Origin: an uncultured Saprospiraceae bacterium
GTDB taxonomy: Bacteria; Bacteroidota; Bacteroidia; Chitinophagales; Saprospiraceae
DNA length: 64,000 nucleotides
Reading direction: 5' to 3'
NCBI GenBank assembly: GCA_938045585.1
Contig: CALIAU010000006.1
Coordinates: forward strand, 124,001 to 188,000
In this document: positions 1 to 9,439 of the stretch, piece after piece
Position numbering within the stretch: the stretch's first letter is position 1
Layout: each line of letters starts with the position of its first letter
The notes under the pieces: model-generated
Seen by the model: the letters and a program-made list of their open reading frames with translations, nothing else
Database searches by the model: none
What the model was told of the DNA's origin: nothing
Made by a program: the position numbers and the translations under genes

Positions 1-1
1 T

Positions 2-580
2 GGAAAGTATTCTGTGCATGGTGTGGTAGAAGGGATGTTGAGCGCTCTAAAGAAAGATAAAAAGAATGTACCTGGTTACCTTGAATTACTCAAAGAAGAA
101 AGTGCACTAGGTAAAAAAGATATTCGAGAGGCCCATTACTCCATGTATTGCTTTTGGTCAGGAGAAGGGCACCTAGGTGCGCAGGAAGGTGTAGTGGCAA
201 CGAGTCCTGGCTTTATGGATGGAAGAGAAGTAGTAAAGGTGTTTTATGATGTCGATAAAGTGAGTAAAAAGAAACTTGATACATATGCAAGCAAGGCAAA
301 ATGCACTGCGGTGGATAAGTCAAGTTTTCGAATGGACAAAGATCCGCAGTACTACCTAAAAAATTCAATTTATAGTCAATTGCCGCTTACAACTATGCAA
401 AGAACGAAGGTCAATAGCGCCTTAATTGGTAATAAAGATCCTGAATACTTCCTAAGTCCTAGCCAATTAGAATGGGTTAAAGATCTGAAAGCTAAGAAGA
501 TTAAGGCCAAGAAGAAGCTGTATACGGAGGAGTTTGATGCAAGCTGGTGGGCCTTTTCTGATGAAATAGCTGATAAGTAA
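2..580 (+). CDS. MsrA-like protein, 5' end outside window
   Basis: The reading frame is open to the left edge, so this is the C-terminal part of a longer protein; the GTG at 14 is probably internal. The visible 190 or so residues resemble the peptide-methionine sulfoxide reductase A fold: a CFWSGE segment (compare GCFW at the MsrA active site), then GVVATSPGFMDGREVVKVFYD, matching the MsrA pattern of GV..T..G(Y/F)..G..EVV.V.YD. A later DPQYYLKNSIYS stretch resembles the Q(Y/F)RSAIY region. A role in thiol or methionine-sulfoxide redox chemistry is inferred from this resemblance only. The catalytic-type Cys is present, but the flanking glycine is replaced by Tyr (YCFW), so it may be a divergent family member rather than a true MsrA. 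Confidence 0.5.
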   Translation, partial: GKYSVHGVVEGMLSALKKDKKNVPGYLELLKEESALGKKDIREAHYSMYCFWSGEGHLGAQEGVVATSPGFMDGREVVKVFYDVDKVSKKKLDTYASKAKCTAVDKSSFRMDKDPQYYLKNSIYSQLPLTTMQRTKVNSALIGNKDPEYFLSPSQLEWVKDLKAKKIKAKKKLYTEEFDASWWAFSDEIADK

Positions 581-650
581 GCAGGATATATGCATTCTTA
601 CGCTTCGAATAGCCTTGAATAGACTATGCCTTAAATCCACAGCACTTTCT

Positions 651-658
651 TATATTTG
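651..658 (+). promoter_or_regulatory. Bacteroidota -7 element before pyrR
   Basis: TATATTTG matches the Bacteroidota TAnnTTTG -7 consensus. It sits 6 bp before a GTG codon at 665, so transcription would start at or very near that codon. It overlaps the alternative TTG start at 656, which argues for 665 as the start. No convincing -33 TTG is visible. Confidence 0.55.
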
Positions 659-664
659 CTCCAC

Positions 665-1213
665 GTGAGCAAAGGAAAAATCATATTAAACGAGAGTAAG
701 TTTCATCTTACCTTAGAACGCTTAGCGCAAGAGCTTATAGAGCGCTATGGGGATTTTTCAAATTGCTGTATCATAGGAATTCAAGAAAAGGGAGTAATTC
801 TCTCCGAGAGGCTCATTTCAATTATTAATGAACGTAAGAAGAAGTTGGATATTCGCTTTGGTAAGTTGGATATAACCTTCTACAGAGATGACTTTCGCAC
901 GAGAGTAAATCCGATTACTGCAAATACCACTGATATTGAGTTCATGCTGGACGGCAAAGAAGTCATTCTTGTAGATGATGTTTTGTATACCGGCAGAACG
1001 ATACAATCTGCCTTATCCGCCTTACAAGATTATGGAAGACCCGCCAAGGTCCAGTTGTTGGTAATGGTAGACAGGCGATTTAATAGACATCTTCCTATAC
1101 AGCCAGACTTTACGGGTTTGTTAGTTGATTCTTTGGATGAGGCTTACGTGAAAGTATTACATAAAGAAATAGACAAGAAGGATCAGGTCTTACTGTTTCC
1201 TATAAAAGATTAG
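665..1213 (+). CDS. pyrR: PyrR bifunctional regulator / uracil phosphoribosyltransferase
   Basis: A phosphoribosyltransferase-fold protein of about 182 residues. The PRPP-binding signature VILVDDVLYTGRTIQSAL lies roughly at residues 100-115, and the upstream RxxxxxxDIxFYRDDF region is typical of PyrR. In characterised bacteria PyrR binds pyr mRNA in response to UMP and has weak uracil phosphoribosyltransferase activity. The gene lies 6 bp upstream of pyrB, so it is in a pyrimidine-biosynthesis operon. The longest frame starts with TTG at 656, but that codon lies inside the predicted -7 promoter box; the GTG at 665 is preferred and would give a nearly leaderless transcript. No classical PyrR anti-antiterminator hairpin was recognised upstream. 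Confidence 0.88.
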   Translation: MSKGKIILNESKFHLTLERLAQELIERYGDFSNCCIIGIQEKGVILSERLISIINERKKKLDIRFGKLDITFYRDDFRTRVNPITANTTDIEFMLDGKEVILVDDVLYTGRTIQSALSALQDYGRPAKVQLLVMVDRRFNRHLPIQPDFTGLLVDSLDEAYVKVLHKEIDKKDQVLLFPIKD

Positions 1214-1219
1214 ATATAG

Positions 1220-2161
1220 ATGAGACAAAGCCAATTGAGTACAGATCATTTACTTGGTATAAAATACATAACTAAGGAAGATATTGAACTTATATTCAAA
1301 ACGGCAGAGAGTTTTAAAGAAGTAATTAATAGACCCATAAAGAAGGTGCCTTCTCTACGTGATATTACTATTGCAAATTTATTTTTTGAAAATTCTACGC
1401 GAACAAAAATGTCTTTTGAATTAGCAGAAAAACGACTGTCTGCTGATGTTATAAATTTTAGTTCGTCCTCTTCTTCTGTCAAAAAAGGTGAGACACTTTT
1501 AGATACTGTCAATAACATTCTATCCATGAAAGTGGATATGATCGTTATGCGTCATCCAGCACAGGGTGCACCTTTCTTTTTATCCAAACATGTAGATGCT
1601 AATATTATAAATGCAGGGGATGGTACCCATGAACATCCTACGCAGGCCTTGTTAGATAGTTTTTCTATGGTGGAAAAATTAGGCAACCTAAGAGGCAAAA
1701 AAATCCTAATCGTTGGAGATATCAAACATAGTCGTGTTGCTCTATCTAATATCTTTTGCTTGCAAAAACTGGGTGCACAGGTGATGGTATGTGGACCACC
1801 CACACTGATCCCAAAGATGATTCATTTATTAGGAGTCAAAGTAGAATATGATTTACAGAAGGCACTCCAATGGTGCGATGTGGCGAATTTATTGCGCATA
1901 CAATTAGAGCGTCAGGATATCAAGTATATTCCCTCATTAAGAGAATATGCTCTCTACTATGGAGTAAATAAGAAGCTCTTGGATTCTCTAGATAAAGAAA
2001 TTATAGTGATGCACCCAGGACCCATAAATAGGGGCGTAGAAATCACTTCAGATGCTGCAGACTCGGATCATTCCATAATCTTACAGCAGGTAGAGAATGG
2101 AGTCGCGATACGTATGGCGGTACTCTATCTATTAGCAGGTCGAAGAGAGCCAGAAGTATAG
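1220..2161 (+). CDS. pyrB: Aspartate carbamoyltransferase catalytic subunit
   Basis: Catalyses carbamoyl phosphate plus aspartate to N-carbamoylaspartate, the committed step of cytosolic pyrimidine synthesis. At 313 residues it has the usual length. The carbamoyl-phosphate loop FENSTRT is at residues 56-62, MRHPAQGAP and AGDGTHEHPTQALLD follow in the middle, and the aspartate-domain motif HPGPINRGVE starts at residue 265. The gene follows pyrR after 6 bp, forming a short pyrRB operon. No regulatory subunit (pyrI) is adjacent, so the enzyme may act as an unregulated trimer or be controlled only by PyrR; that is inference. Confidence 0.96.
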   Translation: MRQSQLSTDHLLGIKYITKEDIELIFKTAESFKEVINRPIKKVPSLRDITIANLFFENSTRTKMSFELAEKRLSADVINFSSSSSSVKKGETLLDTVNNILSMKVDMIVMRHPAQGAPFFLSKHVDANIINAGDGTHEHPTQALLDSFSMVEKLGNLRGKKILIVGDIKHSRVALSNIFCLQKLGAQVMVCGPPTLIPKMIHLLGVKVEYDLQKALQWCDVANLLRIQLERQDIKYIPSLREYALYYGVNKKLLDSLDKEIIVMHPGPINRGVEITSDAADSDHSIILQQVENGVAIRMAVLYLLAGRREPEV

Positions 2162-2247
2162 ATGTTAAGACAATATTAAACTAGAACAGAGAGGAACATA
2201 GATTCTATCTTAGATGTTTCTTGTAATGTGAAATTATATAGCGAGCT

Positions 2248-3669
2248 ATGAAAGCAATTCTTACAACCATTCTTTGTGTATTCCTGATGTCTTCTATATC
2301 CGGACAAACGGGACATAATATCGACGTTAAAATAAACGGATACGTCAACGATACGCTCATAGTAGGATACTACTTCGCGGATCGTCAGCTCGTACTAGAT
2401 ACACTGTATAATGAAGAAATAGGGAGTTTTAAAATTCAAGGAGATGAGTCTCTAGATCCAGGTATGTATCTAGTCCTTACTCTACCAGATAGACAGGTGG
2501 GTCAGTTTATGGTACCCGCAGATGATCAGGAATTCAAATTGGAATTCAATATACTCAGTATGCGCTATGCAAAGGTAGAAGGATCACATGACAACCAAAT
2601 GTTTCAAGACTATCTAGTGTATATAGGAGAATGTAAGGGCAGGGCAGATGATATCAATGCGCAGATAGAGCAGGCAGGAGAAGATGTGTCAAAAAGAGCA
2701 GCCTTAGAAGAAGAGCTAAATGATTTGGATGATGAGGTGAATGCACATTTAGCAAAACTTATTGAAGAGAATCCATCTACAGTAACTTCCTTACTACTTA
2801 AATCCAATGTTGCTGTTCCGATGCCTGAATTTGAGGGAGACCCAGAACAAGTGAAATTAGATAGGTACTATTTCTATAAAGAACACTACTTTGATAATCT
2901 AGATTTTACAAACCCTGCCTTGCTGCGTACTGCATTTTTGCATGCCAAGGTGGAATATTATTTAGATAAATTAACACCGCAACAGCCTGACTCTGTTTCA
3001 AGATCTTTGGATGTATTCCTCAGTAAAATGGATGAAGATTCTGAGGTCTTTAAAGCTTATTTAAGCCACTACCTGACTAAGTATGCCAAGTCGAAGTATA
3101 TAGGACATGATGCAATTTATGTCCATTTGATTCAAAATTATTATGCAAAAGACAAAGCGCCCTGGGTTGAAGAAGAGACTCTACTAAAAATGAAGGACGA
3201 GGCGAGAAGACTAGCTCCTGTGTTGATTGGAAAAACTGCCGCGGATATTCAAATGTTTAAGGAAGACGGCACTACAGTTTCTGTATCGGAATTGGATTAT
3301 GAGTTTTTAGTCATGTATTTCTGGGATCCAGACTGTGGACATTGTAAAAAATCAACACCCAAGTTGGTTGAGTTTGAAAAGAATTACAAAGACAAGGGTG
3401 TCAAGGTAATGGCACTCTGTACCGCCCTAAGAGACAAGACAGCAAATTGCTGGAACTCTGTAAAGGAGAAAGATATGTTGGGCTTTATTAACGTGACGGA
3501 TGAAAATCACAAGTCTCGCTTTAAACTCAAATACAATATCAAGACAACACCTACTATTTTTGTTCTAGATAAGAATAGGGAAATACTAGTCAAAGGCCTT
3601 GGAGTAGAACAATTACCTGAGGTGATGGATAATATGATCGAACAGGCTAAGAAACAAGAGGGCTTATAA
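2248..3669 (+). CDS. Secreted TlpA-like thioredoxin-fold protein
   Basis: A periplasmic thiol-disulfide protein of 473 residues. Residues 1-19 form a signal peptide ending at SGQ. Residues of about 25-120 look like the Bacteroidota DUF4369 beta domain, the middle is helical (DUF5106-like, with an acidic coiled segment), and from about residue 325 there is a thioredoxin domain with the redox pair Cys363-Gly-His-Cys366 in FWDPDCGHCKKSTPK and a cis-proline TTPTIF. Such proteins are common in Bacteroidota and probably reduce cytochrome c apoproteins or oxidised envelope proteins; the substrate is unknown. It appears monocistronic. Confidence 0.85.
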   Translation: MKAILTTILCVFLMSSISGQTGHNIDVKINGYVNDTLIVGYYFADRQLVLDTLYNEEIGSFKIQGDESLDPGMYLVLTLPDRQVGQFMVPADDQEFKLEFNILSMRYAKVEGSHDNQMFQDYLVYIGECKGRADDINAQIEQAGEDVSKRAALEEELNDLDDEVNAHLAKLIEENPSTVTSLLLKSNVAVPMPEFEGDPEQVKLDRYYFYKEHYFDNLDFTNPALLRTAFLHAKVEYYLDKLTPQQPDSVSRSLDVFLSKMDEDSEVFKAYLSHYLTKYAKSKYIGHDAIYVHLIQNYYAKDKAPWVEEETLLKMKDEARRLAPVLIGKTAADIQMFKEDGTTVSVSELDYEFLVMYFWDPDCGHCKKSTPKLVEFEKNYKDKGVKVMALCTALRDKTANCWNSVKEKDMLGFINVTDENHKSRFKLKYNIKTTPTIFVLDKNREILVKGLGVEQLPEVMDNMIEQAKKQEGL

Positions 3670-3713
3670 TTCGCTTCTCTAGTCTATCTCTCTTAAGTTT
3701 TAATAGAAGCGAA
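3670..3713 (+). other. Inverted repeat after thioredoxin gene
   Basis: TTCGCTTCT (3670-3678) pairs with AGAAGCGAA (3705-3713) across a loop of 26 nt, immediately after the stop codon. There is no T-run afterwards, so it is a weak terminator or mRNA-end candidate only. Confidence 0.35.
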
Positions 3714-3781
3714 AATAATACGATTCCATATCCAACTGAGCTCTGTAAAAGTCTTACATTAGCCACCTAAACTAGAGACAT

Positions 3782-4657
3782 TTGGAATTATTAGATGGAC
3801 GTGCCCTGTCCAAGCAAATTAAATCAGAAATAGCTAAAGAAGTAGACCTTCTCAAAGCCACCGGAAAAGATATACCACACCTTGCAGCAATCCTCGTAGG
3901 AGAAAATCCAGCAAGTGAGTCCTATGTGCGTAATAAGGTGCGTTCATGTGAGGAAGTGGGCTTTGAGTCTACGCTTATCCGCAAGGATGAATCTATAACT
4001 GAGCAAGAACTCTTAGAAATTGTGGACCGTCTAAATGCCAATGATGATGTGCACGGATTCATAGTGCAATTGCCCCTTCCTAGACATATAGATCCCATTA
4101 AGGTAACCCTGCGCATTGATCCTAAAAAAGATGTAGATGGGTTTCACCCAAACAATTTCGGTAAAATGGCCCAGGGATTGGATTGTTTCTTACCAGCAAC
4201 TCCCTATGGAATCCTACTCTTACTGGAAAGAGCCGGCATAGAAACAAATGGGAAACATATTGTAGTAATGGGCAGAAGTAATATCGTAGGAACGCCTATA
4301 TCTATTCTTCTTTCTCGAAAATCAAATGTGGGAAATGCCACAGTTAGTCTTACCCATAGCCGTACTAAGAATTTGACTGAGTTCACTAAGAAAGCGGATA
4401 TCATAATAGCTGCATTAGGGATCCCAGAGTTTCTTAAAGCCGATATGGTGAAAGAAGGGGTAGTTATCGTAGACGTAGGCATAAATAGAGTAGAAGACAG
4501 CTCCAAAAAGCGCGGATACCGTTTAGTTGGTGATGTAGATTTTGAAGGCGTAGGAGCAAAAGCAAGTCATATAACCCCTGTTCCAGGAGGAGTTGGTCCT
4601 ATGACCGTCACTGCGCTGATGTTAAACACATTAAAGGCGGTGAAAATGGTTGATTAG
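3782..4657 (+). CDS. folD: Methylenetetrahydrofolate dehydrogenase / cyclohydrolase
   Basis: Bifunctional cytosolic enzyme converting 5,10-methylene-THF to 10-formyl-THF for purine and formyl-Met synthesis. At 291 residues it has full length. Diagnostic motifs are [15 protein letters not shown] near residue 50 (catalytic Tyr and Lys), [24 protein letters not shown], the NADP-binding [10 protein letters not shown] and the C-terminal [16 protein letters not shown]. The start is TTG at 3782: an in-frame stop (TAG, 3773-3775) lies just upstream, and the N-terminus [10 protein letters not shown] fits the family. Monocistronic, between a hairpin and a short gap before the DinB-like gene. Confidence 0.96.
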   Translation: MELLDGRALSKQIKSEIAKEVDLLKATGKDIPHLAAILVGENPASESYVRNKVRSCEEVGFESTLIRKDESITEQELLEIVDRLNANDDVHGFIVQLPLPRHIDPIKVTLRIDPKKDVDGFHPNNFGKMAQGLDCFLPATPYGILLLLERAGIETNGKHIVVMGRSNIVGTPISILLSRKSNVGNATVSLTHSRTKNLTEFTKKADIIIAALGIPEFLKADMVKEGVVIVDVGINRVEDSSKKRGYRLVGDVDFEGVGAKASHITPVPGGVGPMTVTALMLNTLKAVKMVD

Positions 4658-4696
4658 ATTAATAAATTTCTATATTTAAAAATCGAACACAACTAT

Positions 4697-5212
4697 ATGG
4701 ATTGTAGACAAGGTAGTAGTCTGATTATCAAGCAAATAGGTGAGATTCTTTCAAGAATGAATGACGGTCAATACACGAAAGAACTTGATTTATTTAATGG
4801 TTCGACCATTGGTCACCATATGCGTCACATCTATGACTTTTACTACTCCATTGTCAAGAGTCTAGAAATAGGCGAATTAGACTATGCGGATAGAGATCGC
4901 AATCCAGATATAGAACGATATACCCACAATGCAGCCTTGAATTTTATAACACTAGCTAAGCTCATCTTGACCTTAGATGAGGATACGTTAATTGATGTTG
5001 TTACAGAATTTGAGACCGAACATGAAAAGCCAAGAAAACGTGTGAGTTCTTCCATTGGGCGGGAGTTATTGTATGCCTATGATCATGCCATACATCATCT
5101 TGCTATCGTGAAAATGGGGATAAAAACAAACTTTCCTGATTTTGAGATAGATCCAAATATGGGTATAGCACCTTCTACAATTAAACATAATAAACAACAA
5201 GCCATCAAATAA
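4697..5212 (+). CDS. DinB-like four-helix protein
   Basis: A 171-residue, probably all-helical protein. His residues sit where the DinB/YfiT family places its metal-binding triad: GHHMRHIYDFY near residue 37 and YAYDHAIHHLAIVK near residue 135. DinB superfamily members are putative metal-dependent hydrolases or thiol transferases; no substrate can be assigned. The stop codon overlaps the prmA start by one base (TAATG), so the two genes are translationally coupled. Confidence 0.65.
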   Translation: MDCRQGSSLIIKQIGEILSRMNDGQYTKELDLFNGSTIGHHMRHIYDFYYSIVKSLEIGELDYADRDRNPDIERYTHNAALNFITLAKLILTLDEDTLIDVVTEFETEHEKPRKRVSSSIGRELLYAYDHAIHHLAIVKMGIKTNFPDFEIDPNMGIAPSTIKHNKQQAIK

Positions 5213-6042
5213 TGGCCTACCTAAGTATCATTTTTTCTTGTCCAGATGCACTTTATGAAAATATAATAGCTGAATTGTCAGATTCAGAAGTGGATTCGTA
5301 CTATGAGACGGAATCTTTGATTGCATACGTGCAGAAAGATAAGTGGAACGATAATTTGAAAGCAAACTTAGATGCCTTAGCAGTTAAGTATACGATGTCT
5401 TACGAGGTAGAAGAACTTGAAGACACAAATTGGAATGCAGTCTGGGAATCTAATTTTCAAGCAGTAAGCATTAGTGACTTCTGCCATATTCGAGCAAATT
5501 TTCATCCGCAACAAACAGGCTTTGAACACCAAATTGAAATTAGTCCCAAAATGGCATTTGGAACTGGTCATCATGAGACAACTGCCATGATGATTGCACA
5601 AATGGCCAAACTGGATTTTAAAGGAAAACAGATACTGGATTATGGTTGTGGCACAGGCATACTGGCGGTGCTTGCAGATATGTTAGGATCTAAGGCTGTA
5701 GAAGCAATAGACATCGATAAAAATTCCGTAGATAATACACTGGAACATATAGCGCTTAATAAGGTGCAGAATGTGCAAGTTGCCCAGGGAGACTTAGAGG
5801 TGCTAAGCCAAAGTAAATATCATATTATACTAGCCAACATAAATAGGGGTGTCTTAATGCAGCAAGCAGAGCGTTTATATGATCTCATAGAGGATAATGG
5901 GACACTACTTATGTCAGGCATCTTGGAATCAGACCGCAATTTGATTGAAGAAAAATATCTCAATCTGGGACTCAAGATTATTTCTGTTGAGCAATCTGGA
6001 GAATGGCTGTGCTTCAATTTTTTAAAATTAGTACACGTCTAA
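5212..6042 (+). CDS. prmA: Ribosomal protein L11 methyltransferase
   Basis: SAM-dependent methyltransferase that trimethylates ribosomal protein L11. The 276 residues include an N-terminal substrate-binding domain, the linker PKMAFGTGHHETT, the SAM-binding motif ILDYGCGTGILAVLA and the catalytic-site ANINRGVL. The length is slightly below the E. coli enzyme but usual for Bacteroidota. It overlaps the DinB-like gene by one base and ends convergently with maf. Confidence 0.92.
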   Translation: MAYLSIIFSCPDALYENIIAELSDSEVDSYYETESLIAYVQKDKWNDNLKANLDALAVKYTMSYEVEELEDTNWNAVWESNFQAVSISDFCHIRANFHPQQTGFEHQIEISPKMAFGTGHHETTAMMIAQMAKLDFKGKQILDYGCGTGILAVLADMLGSKAVEAIDIDKNSVDNTLEHIALNKVQNVQVAQGDLEVLSQSKYHIILANINRGVLMQQAERLYDLIEDNGTLLMSGILESDRNLIEEKYLNLGLKIISVEQSGEWLCFNFLKLVHV

Positions 6043-6063
6043 TCTAACTAAACTACATCCAAG

Positions 6064-6642
6064 TTATTTTACAAATTCTATTAGTTCATGATAGAGGCGT
6101 TCCATTGGAAGACCCATGACATTCGTATAAGAACCTCTCAGTCCATTTACCTTGCATAAGCCAATCCAGTCTTGGATGCCATATGAACCTGCCTTGTCGA
6201 AGGGTTTAAACTCCTCTATATAATAATGTATTTCATCATCACTGAGGGGGTAGAAAACAACCTCTGTGTGTTGGTCAAAACTATGCTCTTTCGTACTAGA
6301 CTTGAGGTGTACTCCTGTGATGACCGTATGAACAGCACCACTTAATTTTTTTAACACATGAAATGCATCTTCTTTGTCCTTTGGTTTTCCTAATATCTCC
6401 TTGCCCAGTAATACCATAGTATCTGCAGTAAGCAGTATTTCATTTTCTGCTAAGGCTGTAAATGGTGCTGCTTTTAAGCGTGCGATATGCTTAGGGACCT
6501 CATAGATATTCATCCCCGGTGGATAGCTTTCTTCTACCTCAATTAATTGGATATCAAAAGGAATACGCGCATTCTCCAGCAGCTCTTTGCGTCTGGGAGA
6601 TTTGCTGGCAAGTATTAGTTTATATTTTGTCAGAAAATTCAT
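6064..6642 (-). CDS. maf: Maf-family nucleotide pyrophosphatase
   Basis: House-cleaning nucleoside-triphosphate pyrophosphatase of 192 residues. The N-terminal LILASKSPRRKELLENARIPF carries the Maf signature S-x-SPRR-x-ELL, followed by ADTMVLLGKEILGKPKDKEDA (catalytic Asp) and GSYGIQDW. The motif pattern fits the dTTP/UTP-specific YhdE type. The start overlaps the end of the upstream UbiA-family gene by 23 nt, making it the last gene of the leftward purB unit. Confidence 0.9.
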   Translation of the reverse strand: MNFLTKYKLILASKSPRRKELLENARIPFDIQLIEVEESYPPGMNIYEVPKHIARLKAAPFTALAENEILLTADTMVLLGKEILGKPKDKEDAFHVLKKLSGAVHTVITGVHLKSSTKEHSFDQHTEVVFYPLSDDEIHYYIEEFKPFDKAGSYGIQDWIGLCKVNGLRGSYTNVMGLPMERLYHELIEFVK

Positions 6643-7546
6643 AGAAGAATAGTATTAAGAGATATAAGAGACCAGTAAGCATTATAAATTTAATGAAACC
6701 GCTTAGCTGTTTAAAGTCAGAACTTGTCTCCGCCTTTAATAATTTATGGATACTATAGATACTTGGAAGGATTACTATAGTAATGAATAGAATAGTTAAA
6801 ACAAGATGTACATCCATCCGTGTAGCATTGCACCAAACGAGTTCAGTAAATAAAAGGATAAATCCAAAGAATGCCGTTGCAATTTTAGCTCGTTCCTTAC
6901 CCCATAGAACAGGGAGTGTTCTGTAAGCCACCTGACTATCTCCCTTGATATCTTCAATGTCTTTTACAAGCTCTCTATACATGGTGGCTAAGAATCCAAA
7001 GATCATAAAACCAATAAGACTCTTAGTTAACAAATCAAATACATCCGACTGAAGATAGGCTTGGTAGGCTTCTCGTTCTGCGAACCATAATATACCCGGT
7101 ACAAAGGCACAGAAAAGTGCCACAATAATATTGCCTAGTAGGAATGTTTTCTTGAAGGAATACGAATATAAAAAGAGAAGTATGACCGCAATCGGATGTA
7201 ATATAAAGAGTGGTAAGTTGTCAATTTTATATGCCACATAAAATGTAATTAGCAAAGAGACAATTACTAGGAAGCCATACCAAAACTTGGCTTTGTTTGC
7301 TGTATAACCATCTTTAAGCTTATTATTCAGCCGATCTGACTCTTCGTCTATGATGTCATTAATCACATACCCGGATGCGGCGATGAGCACTGTGTCTAAA
7401 ACCAATAAGCCAAAAAGTAGGGGGCTAAGTAATGCATCCACCTCTGCATAATCTAGGCTAGGCAGAATGACAATATAGTAGATAAGTACCTGAGTGAGGG
7501 CAACTATGCAAAGGTTAAGAGGACGAATACTTTTTAGGTAGTACAT
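6620..7546 (-). CDS. UbiA-family prenyltransferase
   Basis: Integral membrane prenyltransferase of 308 residues with about eight or nine hydrophobic segments. The two Asp-rich Mg-pyrophosphate motifs are visible: INDIIDEESDRLN and VKDIEDIKGD. The sequence pattern resembles the geranylgeranylglycerol-phosphate geranylgeranyltransferase-like UbiA members often annotated in Bacteroidota; the acceptor is unknown. It lies 3 bp downstream of the YtxH-like gene and overlaps maf. Confidence 0.8.
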   Translation of the reverse strand: MYYLKSIRPLNLCIVALTQVLIYYIVILPSLDYAEVDALLSPLLFGLLVLDTVLIAASGYVINDIIDEESDRLNNKLKDGYTANKAKFWYGFLVIVSLLITFYVAYKIDNLPLFILHPIAVILLFLYSYSFKKTFLLGNIIVALFCAFVPGILWFAEREAYQAYLQSDVFDLLTKSLIGFMIFGFLATMYRELVKDIEDIKGDSQVAYRTLPVLWGKERAKIATAFFGFILLFTELVWCNATRMDVHLVLTILFITIVILPSIYSIHKLLKAETSSDFKQLSGFIKFIMLTGLLYLLILFFYEFSDKI

Positions 7547-7549
7547 ATA

Positions 7550-7993
7550 TTATTCCTCTTCTCCAAAGATGGAATCCTCCAGCTTTTTACTTAGGTCATC
7601 CTTTGTTTCTTCCAGTTTGTTCATGGCCTCTTTGCCTTCCTCCTTAATCTTGTCTATTGTATTTTTTAGAGTGGTATTTTCTTCTACAGTTTCTTTCCCT
7701 TTTTCAATAAGCGCATCTGCTTTTTCTTCCAACTTGTCAGCAAAGGTTTTTGCCTTGTCTTTTATCGTTGAGAAATCTTCTGAGTCTGTAAGTTCGTCCA
7801 GTTTGTTTTTCCCGGTCTGGTAGGCTTCCCCCGCTTTTTGAACAACAGTGCCTGTCATTTCTTTAGCCTTTTCGATGGAACTAGTGATATACTCTTTTTC
7901 TAGTGCATCGTCCACAAAATCAATCGACTTGTTGATAGACTTGCTTGCTTTTTTACCTGCAAAGCCTAGAAATTTAAAGATCTCTTTTATCAT
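7550..7993 (-). CDS. YtxH/LEA-like amphipathic helical protein
   Basis: A 147-residue Lys/Glu-rich protein with nearly continuous amphipathic helix or coiled-coil pattern (KEKADALIEKGKETVEE, IDKIKEEGKEAMNKLEETKDD) and no signal peptide or clear membrane segment. This looks like the YtxH or late-embryogenesis-abundant type of stress protein. Function is unknown. It begins 9 bp after the purB stop, in the same leftward unit. Confidence 0.6.
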   Translation of the reverse strand: MIKEIFKFLGFAGKKASKSINKSIDFVDDALEKEYITSSIEKAKEMTGTVVQKAGEAYQTGKNKLDELTDSEDFSTIKDKAKTFADKLEEKADALIEKGKETVEENTTLKNTIDKIKEEGKEAMNKLEETKDDLSKKLEDSIFGEEE

Positions 7994-8002
7994 AATACTG
8001 AC

Positions 8003-9331
8003 TTATGTATATCCAATATAGTTAAACGGTGTGATACCTCTTAATTCCGCTTTCACTTTTTCTTCTACATCAAGACTGTTTATAAAACTTTGTATGTTTT
8101 CTTCAGTAATCCCTTTATTGCCTCTCGTTAGATCCTTCAACTTCTCATAGGGTTTTTCTACCTTCTCTCTACGTAAAATATTTTGAATTGCCTCTGCTAC
8201 CACTGCCCAGTTATTTGCAAGATCCGCATTGAGTTTGTCCTGGTTTAATTCTATTTTAGAAAGCCCCTTTAGCAAAGCATGTATTGCAATCACAGTATGT
8301 GCAAAAGGCACACCGATGTTTCTTAGTACCGTACTGTCCGTAAGATCTCTTTGCAATCTAGAAATCGGTAATTTATCACTGAGATGATTGAAAATGGAAT
8401 TCGCAAGTCCTAAGTTGCCCTCCGCGTTTTCAAAATCAATTGGGTTTACCTTATGTGGCATAGCAGAGGAGCCTATTTCTCCAGCTACCGTTTTTTGTGT
8501 AAAGTAATCCATTGAGATATAGGTCCAGATATCTCTGCAAAGATCTATCAGTATCGTATTGATTCTATTTAGATTATCAAAGATAGCTGCGAGATGATCG
8601 TAGTGTGCGATTTGCGTTGTATACTTTGAGCGAGTCAGGCCTAAGTATGAGCTAACAAAATTATCTGCAAATGCTCTCCAGTCTTGTTCTGGAAAACTTA
8701 CCTTATGCGCGTTTAGATTTCCAGTTGCCCCTCCAAATTTTGCTTTAATAGGAAGATTCTTTAAAAGTAAAATCTGATCGTCTAGTCGTTCTATAAATAC
8801 ATAAAACTCTTTCCCTAAGGTTGTAGGCGATGCTGCTTGACCATGGGTGCGGGCTAACATGGGTATCCCTTCATATGCTGCCGCCTTCTCTTTTAAGCTG
8901 AGTAATAACTTATCAAGAAATCCATAAAACTCTTCGTGTAAAAAATCTTTTAGACTGATGGGTACGGCCGTATTATTCACATCCTGTGAGGTCAGTCCAA
9001 AGTGTATCCATTCTTTCTCGTCACTAAGATCTAAGATGTCCAGTGCTTCCTTGATAAAATACTCCGTCGCTTTTACGTCGTGATTTGTTACCTTCTCAAT
9101 GTCCTTAATTTGTTGTGCCTGTGAGGTATTAAATTCTTTATACAAACTACGCAAACTATTTTTCTGATTGTCCGTTAAGGCTACGATATCTGTTTGCTCC
9201 GACAGCGCTATAAAATATTCTACCTCCACCTGCACTCTGTATTTAAACAGCGCATATTCTGAAAAGTATTTCTGAAGAACCTTGGTCTTTCCTGCGTATC
9301 TTCCGTCTATTGGACTGATTGCTTCTAACAT
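8003..9331 (-). CDS. purB: Adenylosuccinate lyase
   Basis: Cytosolic fumarase-superfamily enzyme that cleaves SAICAR to AICAR and adenylosuccinate to AMP in purine synthesis. The 442 residues show the LTSQDVNNTA and ARTHGQAASPTTLGKE regions (catalytic His), and the superfamily signature GSSAMPHKVNPIDFENAEGN. It is the first gene of a leftward unit with the YtxH-like, UbiA-family and maf genes. Confidence 0.96.
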   Translation of the reverse strand: MLEAISPIDGRYAGKTKVLQKYFSEYALFKYRVQVEVEYFIALSEQTDIVALTDNQKNSLRSLYKEFNTSQAQQIKDIEKVTNHDVKATEYFIKEALDILDLSDEKEWIHFGLTSQDVNNTAVPISLKDFLHEEFYGFLDKLLLSLKEKAAAYEGIPMLARTHGQAASPTTLGKEFYVFIERLDDQILLLKNLPIKAKFGGATGNLNAHKVSFPEQDWRAFADNFVSSYLGLTRSKYTTQIAHYDHLAAIFDNLNRINTILIDLCRDIWTYISMDYFTQKTVAGEIGSSAMPHKVNPIDFENAEGNLGLANSIFNHLSDKLPISRLQRDLTDSTVLRNIGVPFAHTVIAIHALLKGLSKIELNQDKLNADLANNWAVVAEAIQNILRREKVEKPYEKLKDLTRGNKGITEENIQSFINSLDVEEKVKAELRGITPFNYIGYT

Positions 9332-9347
9332 CTTTTAATTTATGCCA

Positions 9348-9355
9348 CAAAGATA
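9348..9355 (-). promoter_or_regulatory. -7 promoter element of purB
   Basis: Read on the minus strand this is TATCTTTG, matching TAnnTTTG. It is 16 bp upstream of the purB ATG, giving a predicted 5' leader of about 10 nt. No clear -33 box was seen. Confidence 0.5.
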
Positions 9356-9439
9356 TTCTTAATTCGTGAATTATCTTTTATTCTGAGAGGATTGTGGGCG
9401 TCTCCCTCTTTTACAAGAGGGTCTATTCAGGGGTTCCGT